Source: Alistipes sp.
GTDB taxonomy: Bacteria; Bacteroidota; Bacteroidia; Bacteroidales; Rikenellaceae
Assembly (NCBI GenBank): GCA_017437045.1
Contig: JAFSBY010000019.1
Location: 1-64,000 of the forward strand
Direction of reading: 5' to 3'
Length of the DNA: 64,000 nucleotides
Made by a program: the position numbers and the translations under genes
Part shown: in pieces, positions 1-7,552 of the stretch
Layout of the letters: the number at the start of each line of letters is the position of its first letter
How positions within the stretch are numbered: the stretch's first letter is position 1
Notes under the pieces: generated by a model
Seen by the model: only the letters and a program-made list of their open reading frames with translations
The model's database searches: none
What the model was told of the DNA's origin: nothing

Positions 1-198
1 AAGATTGAGTTCTCTTGCTTCCTTACTCTTACCTTTGGCTCGGTTGCCTTTTACATCCCAAAGCTCCTTTGCAATGGTACGCTTACAACTGAATTGGGCT
101 ACTGAGCCGTTGATTGTCACTCGTCCCATACTGTGAACAATACCGTTTTTCTCCTTGCTTCCGTTCACGTAGAACAGCACCTTAAATGTACTTCGCAT
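1..198 (-). CDS. Tyrosine integrase of a mobile element, N-terminal part (cut by window edge)
   Basis: The first 66 codons of a leftward gene run off the window. The protein begins MRSTFKVLFYVNG and continues with GRVTINGSVAQFSCK and ELWDVKGNRAKGKS. This is the N-terminal arm-DNA-binding domain (Arm-DNA-bind_5 type) of Bacteroidetes tyrosine recombinases that integrate conjugative transposons and mobilizable elements. The core-binding and catalytic domains lie outside the window, so whether the gene is intact is unknown. Because it starts close to chromosomal housekeeping genes and reads away from them, it probably marks one end of an integrated element extending to the left. Family assignment comes from residue pattern only; a lone integrase remnant is the alternative. 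Confidence 0.82.
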   Translation of the reverse strand, partial: MRSTFKVLFYVNGSKEKNGIVHSMGRVTINGSVAQFSCKRTIAKELWDVKGNRAKGKSKEARELNL

Positions 199-218
199 AA
201 CACAACTTTTTTTGGTTA

Positions 219-226
219 CAAAATTA
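219..226 (-). promoter_or_regulatory. Probable integrase promoter, -7 box
   Basis: On the minus strand this reads TAATTTTG, a match to the Bacteroidetes -7 consensus TAnnTTTG, 20 bases before the integrase start. No clear -33 element was found. Confidence 0.45.
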
Positions 227-350
227 TGTATCAGTGAGTTATACATTGCTACGCAATATGATGCAGAACTATGAAACGTGACGACACAAAGAAAAATCTT
301 ACTCCATTATCAGGTAATGATTAGGCAACCGTTCTGTTTCATTACCTTGC

Positions 351-360
351 GTTTCTTTGC
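351..360. other. Candidate attachment core of the mobile element
   Basis: GTTTCTTTGC matches the 10-bp CTnDOT-type attachment consensus GTANNTTTGC at all but one specified position. It lies about 150 bases outside the integrase start. A match this short can occur by chance, and the other element end is not in the window, so this is a pointer only. Confidence 0.25.
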
Positions 361-444
361 TAAATTGCCATTTCCCATATTTCCGATGTTTTCTGTGTAA
401 TGCATTTATAGTCAGTGAAAAATGCACTATTATTCCGATTTCAG

Positions 445-475
445 TTGATTATTCCAGCGTTTTTCAGTATATTTG
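445..475 (+). promoter_or_regulatory. Promoter of the first two-component operon
   Basis: A -33 TTG (445-447), a 20-base spacer and a -7 TATATTTG (468-475) lie just before the kinase. It decides the kinase start: an in-frame ATG at 415 lies upstream of this promoter, while the ATG at 499 lies about 20 bases after the expected transcription start. Confidence 0.75.
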
Positions 476-498
476 TGCGACATGTAACCTTACGAGCT

Positions 499-1488
499 AT
501 GTTGATTCAGATTCTTTTAGTCACCGCCATCGTGATTCAGACCATCGCCACGATCTACGCCTTGCGGCTGGTGCGTGCGACCAAATACAACTCGATATGG
601 ATCCTCTTTATCATCGGTTTCTCGATCCTCTCTGTCGAACGATTTGTGCAGCTGCTCATCGTTTCGGGGCAAGAGGTCTCGGGTGGACTGATGGCCGAGT
701 TGGGTATCGTGGTCTCGATCTGCCTGTCGATCGGTGTGATGTATGCCCACAAACTCTTCAAATATATCGATCGCCTCAACTACCAACGCCAACTCTGGAA
801 CCGCCGTATTCTGACAGCCGTGTTGCGTACCGAGGAGGATGCTCGCGCACGCTTCTCGAAGGAGTTGCACGATGGCCTCGGTCCGTTGCTCTCGTCGGCT
901 AAGATGTCGCTTTCGGCCCTCTCGATGGGGGAGCAGGATCCTGCACGGCGTCAGCTGATTGCCAATACGACGACGGTCATCGAGGAGGCGATCCGCTCGC
1001 TGCGGGAGATCTCGAATAACCTCTCGCCCCATGTTTTGAGTACTTTTGGTTTGGCGCGTGCCGTCCGCAATTTTATTGACAAGACGCTCTCGATGCATCC
1101 GGTGGAGATTGATTTCCAGACCAATCTGGATACCCAACGCTTTGAGAAAGACCCCGAAGTGATCCTCTATCGTGTGATCTGTGAGTTGATCCACAACTCG
1201 CTCAAACATGCCGCTTGCTCGCATATTGACCTCTCGTTGCATTACGAGGCCTCCTCCTTTACGCTCGAGTATCGTGATAACGGGCGCGGCTTCCAGCCCG
1301 AGGTGATGATGGATTGTGGTATGGGGCTCTCGAATATCGCCTCGCGCATCAACTCGCTTGGTGGTACGTTTGATCTGCAAGCTGCCCCCGGGAAGGGGAT
1401 GCGGGCCTTGATTCGCATCGACCTGCTCAGCGAACAGCCGCCCCAATCGTTACGTCCCGATGTACGAAAAACTAAAAAAGATAACTGA
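499..1488 (+). CDS. NarL/DegS-type sensor histidine kinase
   Basis: A 329-aa membrane sensor kinase that should autophosphorylate and pass the phosphate to the response regulator encoded next. Residues 1-26, 33-56 and about 66-85 are hydrophobic, giving two or three membrane segments with almost no extracellular sensor domain. A HisKA_3 dimerisation helix follows with KELHDGLGP (phospho-acceptor H124). The C-terminal HATPase has an N box near ELIHNSLKHA, DNGRGF and GMGLSNIASR. The small input region suggests it senses the membrane itself or a partner protein; the stimulus is unknown. The start at 499 is chosen from the promoter. The stop overlaps the start of the response regulator, so the two are translationally coupled. 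Confidence 0.9.
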   Translation: MLIQILLVTAIVIQTIATIYALRLVRATKYNSIWILFIIGFSILSVERFVQLLIVSGQEVSGGLMAELGIVVSICLSIGVMYAHKLFKYIDRLNYQRQLWNRRILTAVLRTEEDARARFSKELHDGLGPLLSSAKMSLSALSMGEQDPARRQLIANTTTVIEEAIRSLREISNNLSPHVLSTFGLARAVRNFIDKTLSMHPVEIDFQTNLDTQRFEKDPEVILYRVICELIHNSLKHAACSHIDLSLHYEASSFTLEYRDNGRGFQPEVMMDCGMGLSNIASRINSLGGTFDLQAAPGKGMRALIRIDLLSEQPPQSLRPDVRKTKKDN

Positions 1489-2123
1489 TGAACTATCGTA
1501 TTGCTCTGGTCGATGACCACACGCTGTTCCGCACCGGATTGCGTGGTCTGCTTGAAAATATGTTAGGCTGCCAGGTGGTAGCTGAGGCCTCCAGCGGTGA
1601 GGAGTTCCTTGCAATGCTCCAAGGGCTGGAGGTTGATGTCGTCTTCATGGACTTCTCGATGGGTGGGATGGATGGTGCCCAAACAACGGAGGAGGCCTTG
1701 GCGCGTCGTCCCGAACTGCGGATCATCACCCTCTCGATGTTTGGCGAGGAGAGCTATTATTCGCGCATGGTCAAAGCCGGTGCGAAGGGCTTTCTGCTGA
1801 AGGATTCGGCCATCGATGAGGTGGCCGAGGCGTTGCAATGTGTGATGGGGGGTGGCAGCTATTTCTCGGCGCAACTCTTGCAGTCGATTCGTCGCAACCT
1901 CCATTCGCCCCTGCAGGGGCAGGAAGATCCCATCTCCGAACGCGAAAAGGAGATCTTGGTCGCCATCTGCCAAGGTTTGTCGAATCAGGAGATTGCCGAC
2001 CAACTCTTCATCTCGAAACGTACGGTCGATAAACACCGGGCTAACATCTTGGAGAAGACGGGCTGTAAAAATACGGCCGCGCTGGTCGTCTATGCCCTGC
2101 GCAACGGTATCGTAGATCTTTGA
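1488..2123 (+). CDS. NarL/LuxR-family response regulator
   Basis: A 211-aa DNA-binding response regulator, the likely partner of the kinase just upstream (4-base ATGA overlap). The receiver domain spans residues 1-120 with the acidic pair D9-D10, phospho-acceptor D55 in VVFMDFSM, and conserved K105. A LuxR-type helix-turn-helix follows at about 145-205, with SEREKEILVAICQGLSNQEIA and ISKRTVDKHRANI as recognition motifs (the first counted as two overlapping parts). Its target genes are not visible, but xerC/D and hpf lie downstream in the same direction after 24 bases and could be co-transcribed with it. Confidence 0.93.
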   Translation: MNYRIALVDDHTLFRTGLRGLLENMLGCQVVAEASSGEEFLAMLQGLEVDVVFMDFSMGGMDGAQTTEEALARRPELRIITLSMFGEESYYSRMVKAGAKGFLLKDSAIDEVAEALQCVMGGGSYFSAQLLQSIRRNLHSPLQGQEDPISEREKEILVAICQGLSNQEIADQLFISKRTVDKHRANILEKTGCKNTAALVVYALRNGIVDL

Positions 2124-2147
2124 TCGCGGCCTCAACGAATAGGTCCT

Positions 2148-3092
2148 ATGGTCGAACGCTTCCTCCACCACATCGAAGCCGAACGTCGCTTCTCGCCCCT
2201 CACGGTGGCCAACTACCGCCGTGACATCGAGCGATTTGTGGCTTGGTGGACAGCGTTGATGCGCGAGGAGGAGCCCGCTGTCGAGGGGTTCGACCCGACA
2301 CGGGTCACTGCCGAACAGCTCGGCGAGTGGATTGTCTACCGCACGAAGCAAGGCAAACTCGCTACGGCTTCGGTCAATCGAGAACTTTCGTCGCTACGCT
2401 CGCTGTTTCGTTTTCTGCGACGTGAGAAGCTGCTCGACCGCGACCCCTTTGCGCAGGTCGGCACGCTCCGGGCCCCCAAGCGGCTGCCGGCGTTTGTGCC
2501 GGAGAGTCGCATGGAACCCCTTGTCGCCGAGTGTCAGGCGGAGGGTGTGGCGCAGGATGAGTTGGCCGCCTTTGAAGAGGAGCGTGATGCGCTGATTCTA
2601 CTGATGTTCTACGCCTGTGGCTTGCGCTTGGCGGAATTGATAGGCATCAATCGGGAGGATTTTTCGGCCGATTACACCTCCTTGCGTATCCGCGGAAAGG
2701 GGAATAAGGAGCGCATGGTTCCGATCCTGGACCCCCTGCGCGAGAAAATTTTTGCCCATCTATCGACAATTTCTCGGCAGCAAATTTGCATAAATCCCGA
2801 AAAAGCACTATTTTTAACCACCAAAGGTGTTCGAGTCTCTCGCTCGTTGGTCTATCGGCTGGTGCATCGGGTCTTGCGGGCCCATGGTGTCCAGGGTAAG
2901 TGTAGCCCCCACGTGCTGCGGCATACCTTTGCGACTCATCTGATGAACCGAGGTGCTGACATGCGAGCCATCCAGGAGTTGATGGGCCATGCCTCGTTGC
3001 GATCGACGCAGGTCTATACCCACAACTCGATTACCGGATTGCAGGCCGCCTATCAGGCTGCCCATCCGCGGAGTCGGTCGGACAAAGGGTGA
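2148..3092 (+). CDS. xerC: Site-specific tyrosine recombinase XerC/XerD
   Basis: A 314-aa chromosomal recombinase of the type that resolves chromosome dimers at dif with its Xer partner. The N-terminal SAM-like core-binding domain spans residues 1-110. The catalytic domain carries the full set of active-site residues: R160 (ACGLRLAEL), K184 (RGKGNKER), H255 and R258 (HVLRHTFATH), H281 (MGHASL) and nucleophile Y290. Length fits XerC/D (about 300 aa), unlike mobile-element integrases, which carry an extra arm-binding domain. Proximity to hpf is a common Bacteroidetes arrangement. XerC versus XerD cannot be settled without alignment. Confidence 0.88.
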   Translation: MVERFLHHIEAERRFSPLTVANYRRDIERFVAWWTALMREEEPAVEGFDPTRVTAEQLGEWIVYRTKQGKLATASVNRELSSLRSLFRFLRREKLLDRDPFAQVGTLRAPKRLPAFVPESRMEPLVAECQAEGVAQDELAAFEEERDALILLMFYACGLRLAELIGINREDFSADYTSLRIRGKGNKERMVPILDPLREKIFAHLSTISRQQICINPEKALFLTTKGVRVSRSLVYRLVHRVLRAHGVQGKCSPHVLRHTFATHLMNRGADMRAIQELMGHASLRSTQVYTHNSITGLQAAYQAAHPRSRSDKG

Positions 3093-3130
3093 TAAAAGAG
3101 GAGGACGAGGCCCTTGTTGCGGGGCGCGTC

Positions 3131-3174
3131 AAGAGGTGACAAGAGGTAGCAAGAGACAGGTTTTGGAAACCTGT
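3131..3174 (+). promoter_or_regulatory. Period-10 repeat and hairpin ahead of hpf
   Basis: Three imperfect 10-base units beginning AAGAG (3131-3160) run into a small hairpin, ACAGGTTT TGG AAACCTGT (3156-3174), 33 bases before the hpf start. It could be a leader structure or a weak terminator/processing site after xerC. The function is unknown. Confidence 0.35.
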
Positions 3175-3207
3175 AAAAAGAATATTAACCATTTAATAAT
3201 CAAGGCT

Positions 3208-3489
3208 ATGAACGTACAGATTCAATCCGTGAAATTCGATGCCGGCAAGCAGCTGGTCGAGTTCATCCAGTCAAAAATGGCTAAATTGGAACGATTTGCA
3301 GAGCCTACGAGCGCCGAGGTGGTGCTCAAGCTCGACAAAGATCCCGAGAAGGGAAATAAGATCGCAGTTATCACGCTTCACATTCCCGGAGGCGATATGC
3401 GGGCCGAGTCGCGTGCCCGCACCTTCGAGGAGGCTGTAGATGATGCCATTGACAGCATCAAACGCCAAATCGAGAAGCGCAAAGAGTAA
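3208..3489 (+). CDS. hpf: Ribosome hibernation-promoting factor, short form
   Basis: A 93-aa protein of the HPF/YfiA (RaiA) family, which binds the 30S decoding region and silences or dimerises ribosomes in slow growth. It shows the beta-alpha-beta-beta-beta-alpha pattern: MNVQIQSVKFDAGKQL, a first helix ending KLERF, strands through EVVLKLDKD and IAVITLHIPGG, and a final basic helix DDAIDSIKRQIEKRKE. It lacks the C-terminal dimerisation domain of long HPF, so it is the short form. The start at 3208 is the first ATG giving the canonical N-terminus; the open frame extends upstream without a plausible start. It ends at a bidirectional terminator. Confidence 0.92.
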   Translation: MNVQIQSVKFDAGKQLVEFIQSKMAKLERFAEPTSAEVVLKLDKDPEKGNKIAVITLHIPGGDMRAESRARTFEEAVDDAIDSIKRQIEKRKE

Positions 3490-3521
3490 CCGAGAATCTT
3501 AAAATTCCACTTCAACACCAA

Positions 3522-3552
3522 AAAGGGGCTGTCCATTGCGGACAGCCCCTTT
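3522..3552. terminator. Bidirectional terminator, GGGCTGTCC family
   Basis: A perfect 13-bp stem AAAGGGGCTGTCC / GGACAGCCCCTTT with loop ATTGC lies between convergent hpf and the plug protein. A/T tracts flank it on both sides. First of six similar hairpins in the window. Confidence 0.88.
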
Positions 3553-3555
3553 CGT

Positions 3556-4308
3556 TTACTCCTTTAATTCGATGTAGATCACACCGTTCGATGTGTCGCC
3601 ATATTGTTTGAATTGCTCTGTTTTCTCAGCGTTCTTATAAACCGCCACCGATTGGATCTTCTCGGGTTGGATATCATTGATGTTCTCCAGCACCTCTATC
3701 TTACCATCGGGATGCTTGACCAAATTCAGCGCCTTAACAACAGCAGGACTCTCCGACGCACGCACGTAAACCATCTTGCCTGCGAGCTCTTTGTTGATGG
3801 TGATCTTTCCCGAATCGCCTTTGTCGATGCGGATGGTCGTCAGTTCGCTCGATGAGCCGCGGCCGGCAGTTTCGGGTTGGGTGGTGATCAGCACGACACT
3901 CTCCACACCCCGCATCACATTCATGTTTTGAATCGATTCGGCCGGCAGCTGATCGACATCTGCCTTGGCCATCGGCTTGCCATCGACTACATAGAGGGTC
4001 TTTTCGCTATCGGCCTCGGAGGAGGCGTAGAGCGTTACATCAATTACAGCCTTGCTTGCCACCTGCACGCGCTGCGTCTCGTAACCTATATAGGCAAAGC
4101 ACAGGGTGGCATCTGGTGCTGTGGTCAGCTCGTAGCGGCCGTTGAGGTCCGTGACTACGCCCCGCGAACTATGCTGCTCTTGTACGATCGTACCAATCAT
4201 CGGGTTGCCATTCACATCCACGACCTTGCCTGTTACGCGATGTTGTGCCTGGGCACAAAGGGCTGCCAGGGTGAAGGTGATCATAAACACAATCTTTTTC
4301 ATCGTCAT
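3556..4308 (-). CDS. Secreted CarboxypepD_reg / TonB-plug-like protein without a barrel
   Basis: A 250-aa exported protein. A signal peptide (about residues 1-21, ending CAQAQ) is followed by a carboxypeptidase-regulatory-like beta domain (VTGKVVDVNGNPMIGTIV, then GVVTDLNGRYEL), as at the N-terminus of SusC/TonB-dependent receptors. After it come two short plug-like segments, each with a xxYVVDGKPM- or MVYVRAS-type opening and a V-x-V-hydrophobic ending (SVVLITTQ; NGVIYIELKE). No transmembrane beta-barrel follows, so it cannot be a transporter alone. Similar modules occur at the end of BlaR1-like sensor peptidases in this phylum. It is divergent from the two-component system at 4490, hinting at a link. 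Function unknown. Confidence 0.7.
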   Translation of the reverse strand: MTMKKIVFMITFTLAALCAQAQHRVTGKVVDVNGNPMIGTIVQEQHSSRGVVTDLNGRYELTTAPDATLCFAYIGYETQRVQVASKAVIDVTLYASSEADSEKTLYVVDGKPMAKADVDQLPAESIQNMNVMRGVESVVLITTQPETAGRGSSSELTTIRIDKGDSGKITINKELAGKMVYVRASESPAVVKALNLVKHPDGKIEVLENINDIQPEKIQSVAVYKNAEKTEQFKQYGDTSNGVIYIELKE

Positions 4309-4365
4309 ACCGTTTTTTAATTTGTTTTCAGGTTGTTTGTTGCGGAATTACCGGTTTTCCAAGGG

Positions 4366-4373
4366 CAAAGATA
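4366..4373 (-). promoter_or_regulatory. Promoter -7 box of the plug-like protein
   Basis: Minus-strand TATCTTTG, an exact TAnnTTTG match, lies 57 bases upstream of the gene ending at 3556. A -33 element at the right spacing was not clear. Confidence 0.6.
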
Positions 4374-4436
4374 GTGCAGTTGGCGAGCAAAAAGCGTGAA
4401 CGAAGTGTTAAGAAATGTTAAGTAATGTTAACTCGG

Positions 4437-4466
4437 TTGTTGCCTCCTCTTTTTTTGCTACCTTTG
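4437..4466 (+). promoter_or_regulatory. Promoter of the second two-component system
   Basis: TTG (4437-4439), a 19-base spacer and TACCTTTG (4459-4466) match both Bacteroidetes elements, 23 bases before the kinase ATG. Confidence 0.78.
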
Positions 4467-4489
4467 TCAAGTGCTCATGAGGAAATGAG

Positions 4490-5734
4490 ATGAAACGTAC
4501 CTATTTTAGAAATATATCGCTGGTCGTTATCGGCTCGCTGACCCTGTTGGCCGTTGTGCAGTGCCTTTGGGTGTGGCGGAGCTATCGCGATGCGGTTGCC
4601 GATTTTACGCGTCGATCCGAATCAGCCGCCTATAAGGCCATCTATAAGGCCTTCCGCATGGATGCTATTCCGGGTTTGGCCGTGGCCAATCAGGTGCGGA
4701 TCGACCTGGATGAATTTGCGTTGGAGTTTGAACCCGTGTTGCTCGAACAGGGGTTGTTGCAACCCTATGCCGTGGAGATTGTGGATCGCTCGGCCGGCTC
4801 GCGGGTGATCATGCGGCGACACGATATGGCCTCGTTGCAACGACCTCATTTAGCCGAGATTGAGATCGACGATGCCCATCAGTTTGCCCTTCGGTTGGCC
4901 ATTGAGGTGCCGTATGGGCAGTTCTGGGCGCAGATGCGGGGTGTAGTGCTTTCGTCGGTGGCCATTGTCCTCTTGTTAGGGATCGTGCTGGTCTATTTGG
5001 TCCGAACGATGTTCCGCCAACGGACGCTCGAGGAGATGCGCCGCGACTTTACGCACAACATCACCCACGAACTAAAGACCCCTATCTCGGTGGCTGTGGC
5101 GGCTACGGATGCGTTGCGTAACTTTGCTGCCGACGAGGACCCTGTGCGGCGAAAAACCTATTTGGAGATGATTGCCACCCAGCTCACGCAACTTTCGATG
5201 ATGGTCGAACGCATCCTTTCGGTCTCGGTCGAGGGGCGGAAGGAGCGGTTTAACCCCGAACGGCTGACCCTCAAACCGCTCTTTGAGGAGTTGGTACGGG
5301 AGACACGGTTGCAGGGACGCGATACCCGACAGATTCGGATCCTCTGCCCCGAGCAATTGACCCTCTCGGCCGATCGATTCCACCTGCGCAATTTGTTGGC
5401 GACGCTGCTGGATAATGCACTGAAATATGGTGGAGAGGAGGTGCAGGTGACCTTGTCTGCGACCATCGAGGGGACGTCGGTGGTCCTGCGCGTAGCGGAC
5501 AACGGCTGCGGCATTGCGCGCGAGCATCAGCCCTATCTGTTCGAGAAATTCTACCGTGTTCCGACAGGCGATCTGCAACCTACCCGCGGCTATGGGCTGG
5601 GGCTTTACTATGCACGACGCGTTGCCGAGATGCACGGCGGGACGATAGCCGTTGAGAGCCGTGTCGGCTGCGGAACAACCCTCATTGTTAAATTACCCGG
5701 AGATGGAGAGATCGATAAAACTATTGCTTGTTGA
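4490..5734 (+). CDS. Sensor histidine kinase, RprX-like
   Basis: A 414-aa membrane histidine kinase. It has a TM segment at about residues 9-28, a periplasmic sensor of roughly 120 residues, a second TM at about 152-172, then HisKA with DFTHNITHELKTP (phospho-acceptor H193). The HATPase shows LLDNALKYGG (N box), DNGCGI (G1), a phenylalanine box near EKFYR and GYGLGLYYAR (G2). Architecture and neighbour match the RprX/RprY and PorY-type envelope-stress systems of Bacteroidetes. The regulator gene overlaps its last 32 bases in another frame, so they are translationally coupled. The signal is unknown; the divergent plug-like protein is a candidate partner or target. Confidence 0.9.
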   Translation: MKRTYFRNISLVVIGSLTLLAVVQCLWVWRSYRDAVADFTRRSESAAYKAIYKAFRMDAIPGLAVANQVRIDLDEFALEFEPVLLEQGLLQPYAVEIVDRSAGSRVIMRRHDMASLQRPHLAEIEIDDAHQFALRLAIEVPYGQFWAQMRGVVLSSVAIVLLLGIVLVYLVRTMFRQRTLEEMRRDFTHNITHELKTPISVAVAATDALRNFAADEDPVRRKTYLEMIATQLTQLSMMVERILSVSVEGRKERFNPERLTLKPLFEELVRETRLQGRDTRQIRILCPEQLTLSADRFHLRNLLATLLDNALKYGGEEVQVTLSATIEGTSVVLRVADNGCGIAREHQPYLFEKFYRVPTGDLQPTRGYGLGLYYARRVAEMHGGTIAVESRVGCGTTLIVKLPGDGEIDKTIAC

Positions 5735-6392
5735 GGACGAGCGGATGCTGGCCGAGATCTTGAGCGACACGCTCGGCGATCGGGATTTCGAGGTCGAGAC
5801 GGCCTTTGATGGGCTGGAGGCTGTAGAGCAGGTGCGCAAGCACACCTTCGATGTGATCGTCACGGATGTGATGATGCCGCAGATGGACGGTTTTACGCTG
5901 GCCAAGCGATTGCGTAGTGAGGGGGTCACAACACCGATCCTCTTCCTGACGGCCCGCTCGGCGACCGAAGATGTGGTGCGGGGTTTTGAGGTCGGTGGCA
6001 ACGATTTTTTGCGAAAACCCTTTGCTATTGATGAGTTGATCGTGCGGGTCCGTGCATTGGTAGGGCGCGTGGCTCGTTCGGGGCAGGTCGAGACACACTT
6101 CTCGATTGGGAAGATCGACTTTTCGGTGGCCGAGAAACGGCTGCAATGTGGCGATCAACAGGTGCCTCTTTCGGCACGCGAGGCGGCCGTCTTGCTGCGA
6201 CTGTGCCGACGGATGGGTGAGACGGTCGATGCCTCGGGGCTGCTGCGTGAATTGTGGGGCGATGATAACTTCTTCAACCTGCGCAGTCTGAATGTCTATA
6301 TCTCACGCCTTCGTCGTCACCTGGCACTCGATCCCTCGGTGGAGATTGCCAGCGAGCGAGGTGTCGGGTATCGTCTGCAGGTGCGCGCGTAG
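5703..6392 (+). CDS. OmpR-family response regulator, RprY-like
   Basis: A 229-aa response regulator for the preceding kinase. The receiver is residues 1-120 with acidic E11-D12, phospho-acceptor D55 (IVTDVMMPQMDG), T83 and K105 (FLRKPF). The winged-helix output domain is residues about 130-227, with SAREAAVLLRL, LRELWGDDN, LNVYISRLRRHL and the wing ERGVGYRLQ. The start at 5703 is chosen because it gives the standard short lead into the first beta-strand (SIKLLLVEDE). The earlier in-frame start would add 17 residues inside the kinase gene. No target genes can be named. Confidence 0.92.
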   Translation: MERSIKLLLVEDERMLAEILSDTLGDRDFEVETAFDGLEAVEQVRKHTFDVIVTDVMMPQMDGFTLAKRLRSEGVTTPILFLTARSATEDVVRGFEVGGNDFLRKPFAIDELIVRVRALVGRVARSGQVETHFSIGKIDFSVAEKRLQCGDQQVPLSAREAAVLLRLCRRMGETVDASGLLRELWGDDNFFNLRSLNVYISRLRRHLALDPSVEIASERGVGYRLQVRA

Positions 6393-6415
6393 AGATAAGG
6401 CCTCTATATACCTAT

Positions 6416-6985
6416 TTATAATAGCCCGGCTTCGTAGTAGATGACGATCTGCTCCAGCACGCGATCCTCCTGCTCCTTGTCATAGCCGGTCTTGAGGTTG
6501 TGGCCAAACAATCGCCCTACCCCCTGCCAGAAGCCGGCAACAAAACCACCCCGAAACTCCCGAATCACTTCGTAGGCCGTGTAGTCGGTCTCGCGGGCAA
6601 TGAGTTTCAGAAAGACGCGCCCCTCGGTGCGGGTCATGCGCTTGGCTACGGGGGTATATTCGTTGAGGATCGACTTGTAACACTGCTTGGTGTAGCGACG
6701 GCGGTCGCTTTTGTCGAGCGTCAGGAGCGTATCCTCCATCTCGTGCATGGTCTCGCGGGCCAGCTTGGCCATGGGATAGACCTTCTTGACAGCCAACACC
6801 AATCGGCGGTAACGACGCAGATCGGCCGGACGGTTGAAGATGTAGACCGGCAGAATCTCCACCTGGGCGATCGAATCACCCCGCTCGACAATCCACTCCT
6901 GCCGCATCACGCCACGAATGCGTTGTGCCTGCAATTCGACCAACGAGCAGAGCACCAATGCCGCTATGAGGAGCCATTTTCGCAT
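6416..6985 (-). CDS. DUF4294 family protein
   Basis: A 189-aa exported protein with a signal peptide (residues 1-20, ending ELQAQ). The rest matches the DUF4294 pattern: LPVYIFNRP, then a tyrosine/lysine-rich helix LVLAVKKVYPMAKLA, a middle segment of charged helices, and LKLIARETDYTAYEVIREFRGG followed by FVAGFWQ near the end. This family is widespread in Bacteroidetes and lacks a known biochemical role. It is convergent with the response regulator 23 bases away, with no visible terminator between them. It has its own promoter. Confidence 0.82.
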   Translation of the reverse strand: MRKWLLIAALVLCSLVELQAQRIRGVMRQEWIVERGDSIAQVEILPVYIFNRPADLRRYRRLVLAVKKVYPMAKLARETMHEMEDTLLTLDKSDRRRYTKQCYKSILNEYTPVAKRMTRTEGRVFLKLIARETDYTAYEVIREFRGGFVAGFWQGVGRLFGHNLKTGYDKEQEDRVLEQIVIYYEAGLL

Positions 6986-7004
6986 TTTTTTCGTATCTTT
7001 ACCG

Positions 7005-7034
7005 CAAAGATAAGAAAATAACGGATTTTAACAA
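7005..7034 (-). promoter_or_regulatory. Promoter of the DUF4294 gene
   Basis: On the minus strand TTG (7034-7032), a 19-base spacer and TATCTTTG (7012-7005) precede the start by 19 bases. Confidence 0.7.
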
Positions 7035-7043
7035 CCAAAAAGT

Positions 7044-7421
7044 ATGCTCAAAGAAGGATTATCGGCCTCGGCTCATACAACCGTCACCGAGGCAAATACG
7101 GCACGCACGATGGGATCAGGTGATTTGGAGGTCTTTGCTACCCCCGCGCTGGTGGCACTCATGGAGCAGGCGGCGATGCAGGCCGTCGCTTCGGCCCTGC
7201 CCGAGGGGGCTACCACCGTCGGATCGCAGATCGACTGCGCCCACATCAAACCCTCTCCGCTCGGGGCTGCAATCACCGCTACGGCTGTGCTGACACAGGT
7301 CGAAGGGCGCAAACTGACCTTTACGGTCGGAGCAACCGATGCCGAAGGGATCATCGGCGAGGGAACACACATCCGCTTTGTGGTCGATCGCGTACGCTTT
7401 ATGGCCAAGATGCAGGGCTGA
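7044..7421 (+). CDS. Hotdog-fold thioesterase, FlK-like
   Basis: A 125-aa single-domain hotdog protein that resembles the fluoroacetyl-CoA thioesterase (FlK)-like subgroup. It carries the pattern FATPALVALMEQAAM, placing the family threonine and glutamate at T33 and E41. A second motif, HIKPSPLGA, supplies the active-site histidine H70 and the turn before the helix-facing strand. These match the Thr-Glu-His triad known for FlK. It probably hydrolyses a small acyl-CoA, a housekeeping detoxification role; the natural substrate cannot be read from sequence. It lies alone between a divergent DUF4294 gene and a strong terminator, so it is probably monocistronic. Confidence 0.82.
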   Translation: MLKEGLSASAHTTVTEANTARTMGSGDLEVFATPALVALMEQAAMQAVASALPEGATTVGSQIDCAHIKPSPLGAAITATAVLTQVEGRKLTFTVGATDAEGIIGEGTHIRFVVDRVRFMAKMQG

Positions 7422-7448
7422 TGCGCTGTGTGATACCCCTAAATGCAG

Positions 7449-7479
7449 GACCCGGAAACTTTTTTCGGGTCTTTTTTTT
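7449..7479 (+). terminator. Rho-independent terminator after the thioesterase
   Basis: Stem GACCCG / CGGGTC (extendable through A-T pairs) is followed by eight T residues (7472-7479). Confidence 0.85.
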
Positions 7480-7552
7480 GGTTTTCTCATTTTTTTTGTA
7501 ATTTTATAGTCCGTAATTGCACTATTGCGAAATAACCTTAAAACGAAACAAT

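Larger units (their letters stand above)
199..498. other. Intergenic region between integrase and histidine kinase
   Basis: About 300 bases with no gene. It holds the integrase promoter (219-226), a candidate element boundary (351-360) and the histidine kinase promoter (445-475). The base composition is more AT-rich than the genes to the right. Otherwise nothing recognisable was seen; there is no tRNA gene. Confidence 0.7.

Noticed and set aside
415-498. Histidine kinase start at 415.
   Set aside because: The consensus promoter at 445-475 lies downstream of it, and the extra residues do not form a membrane segment or signal peptide.
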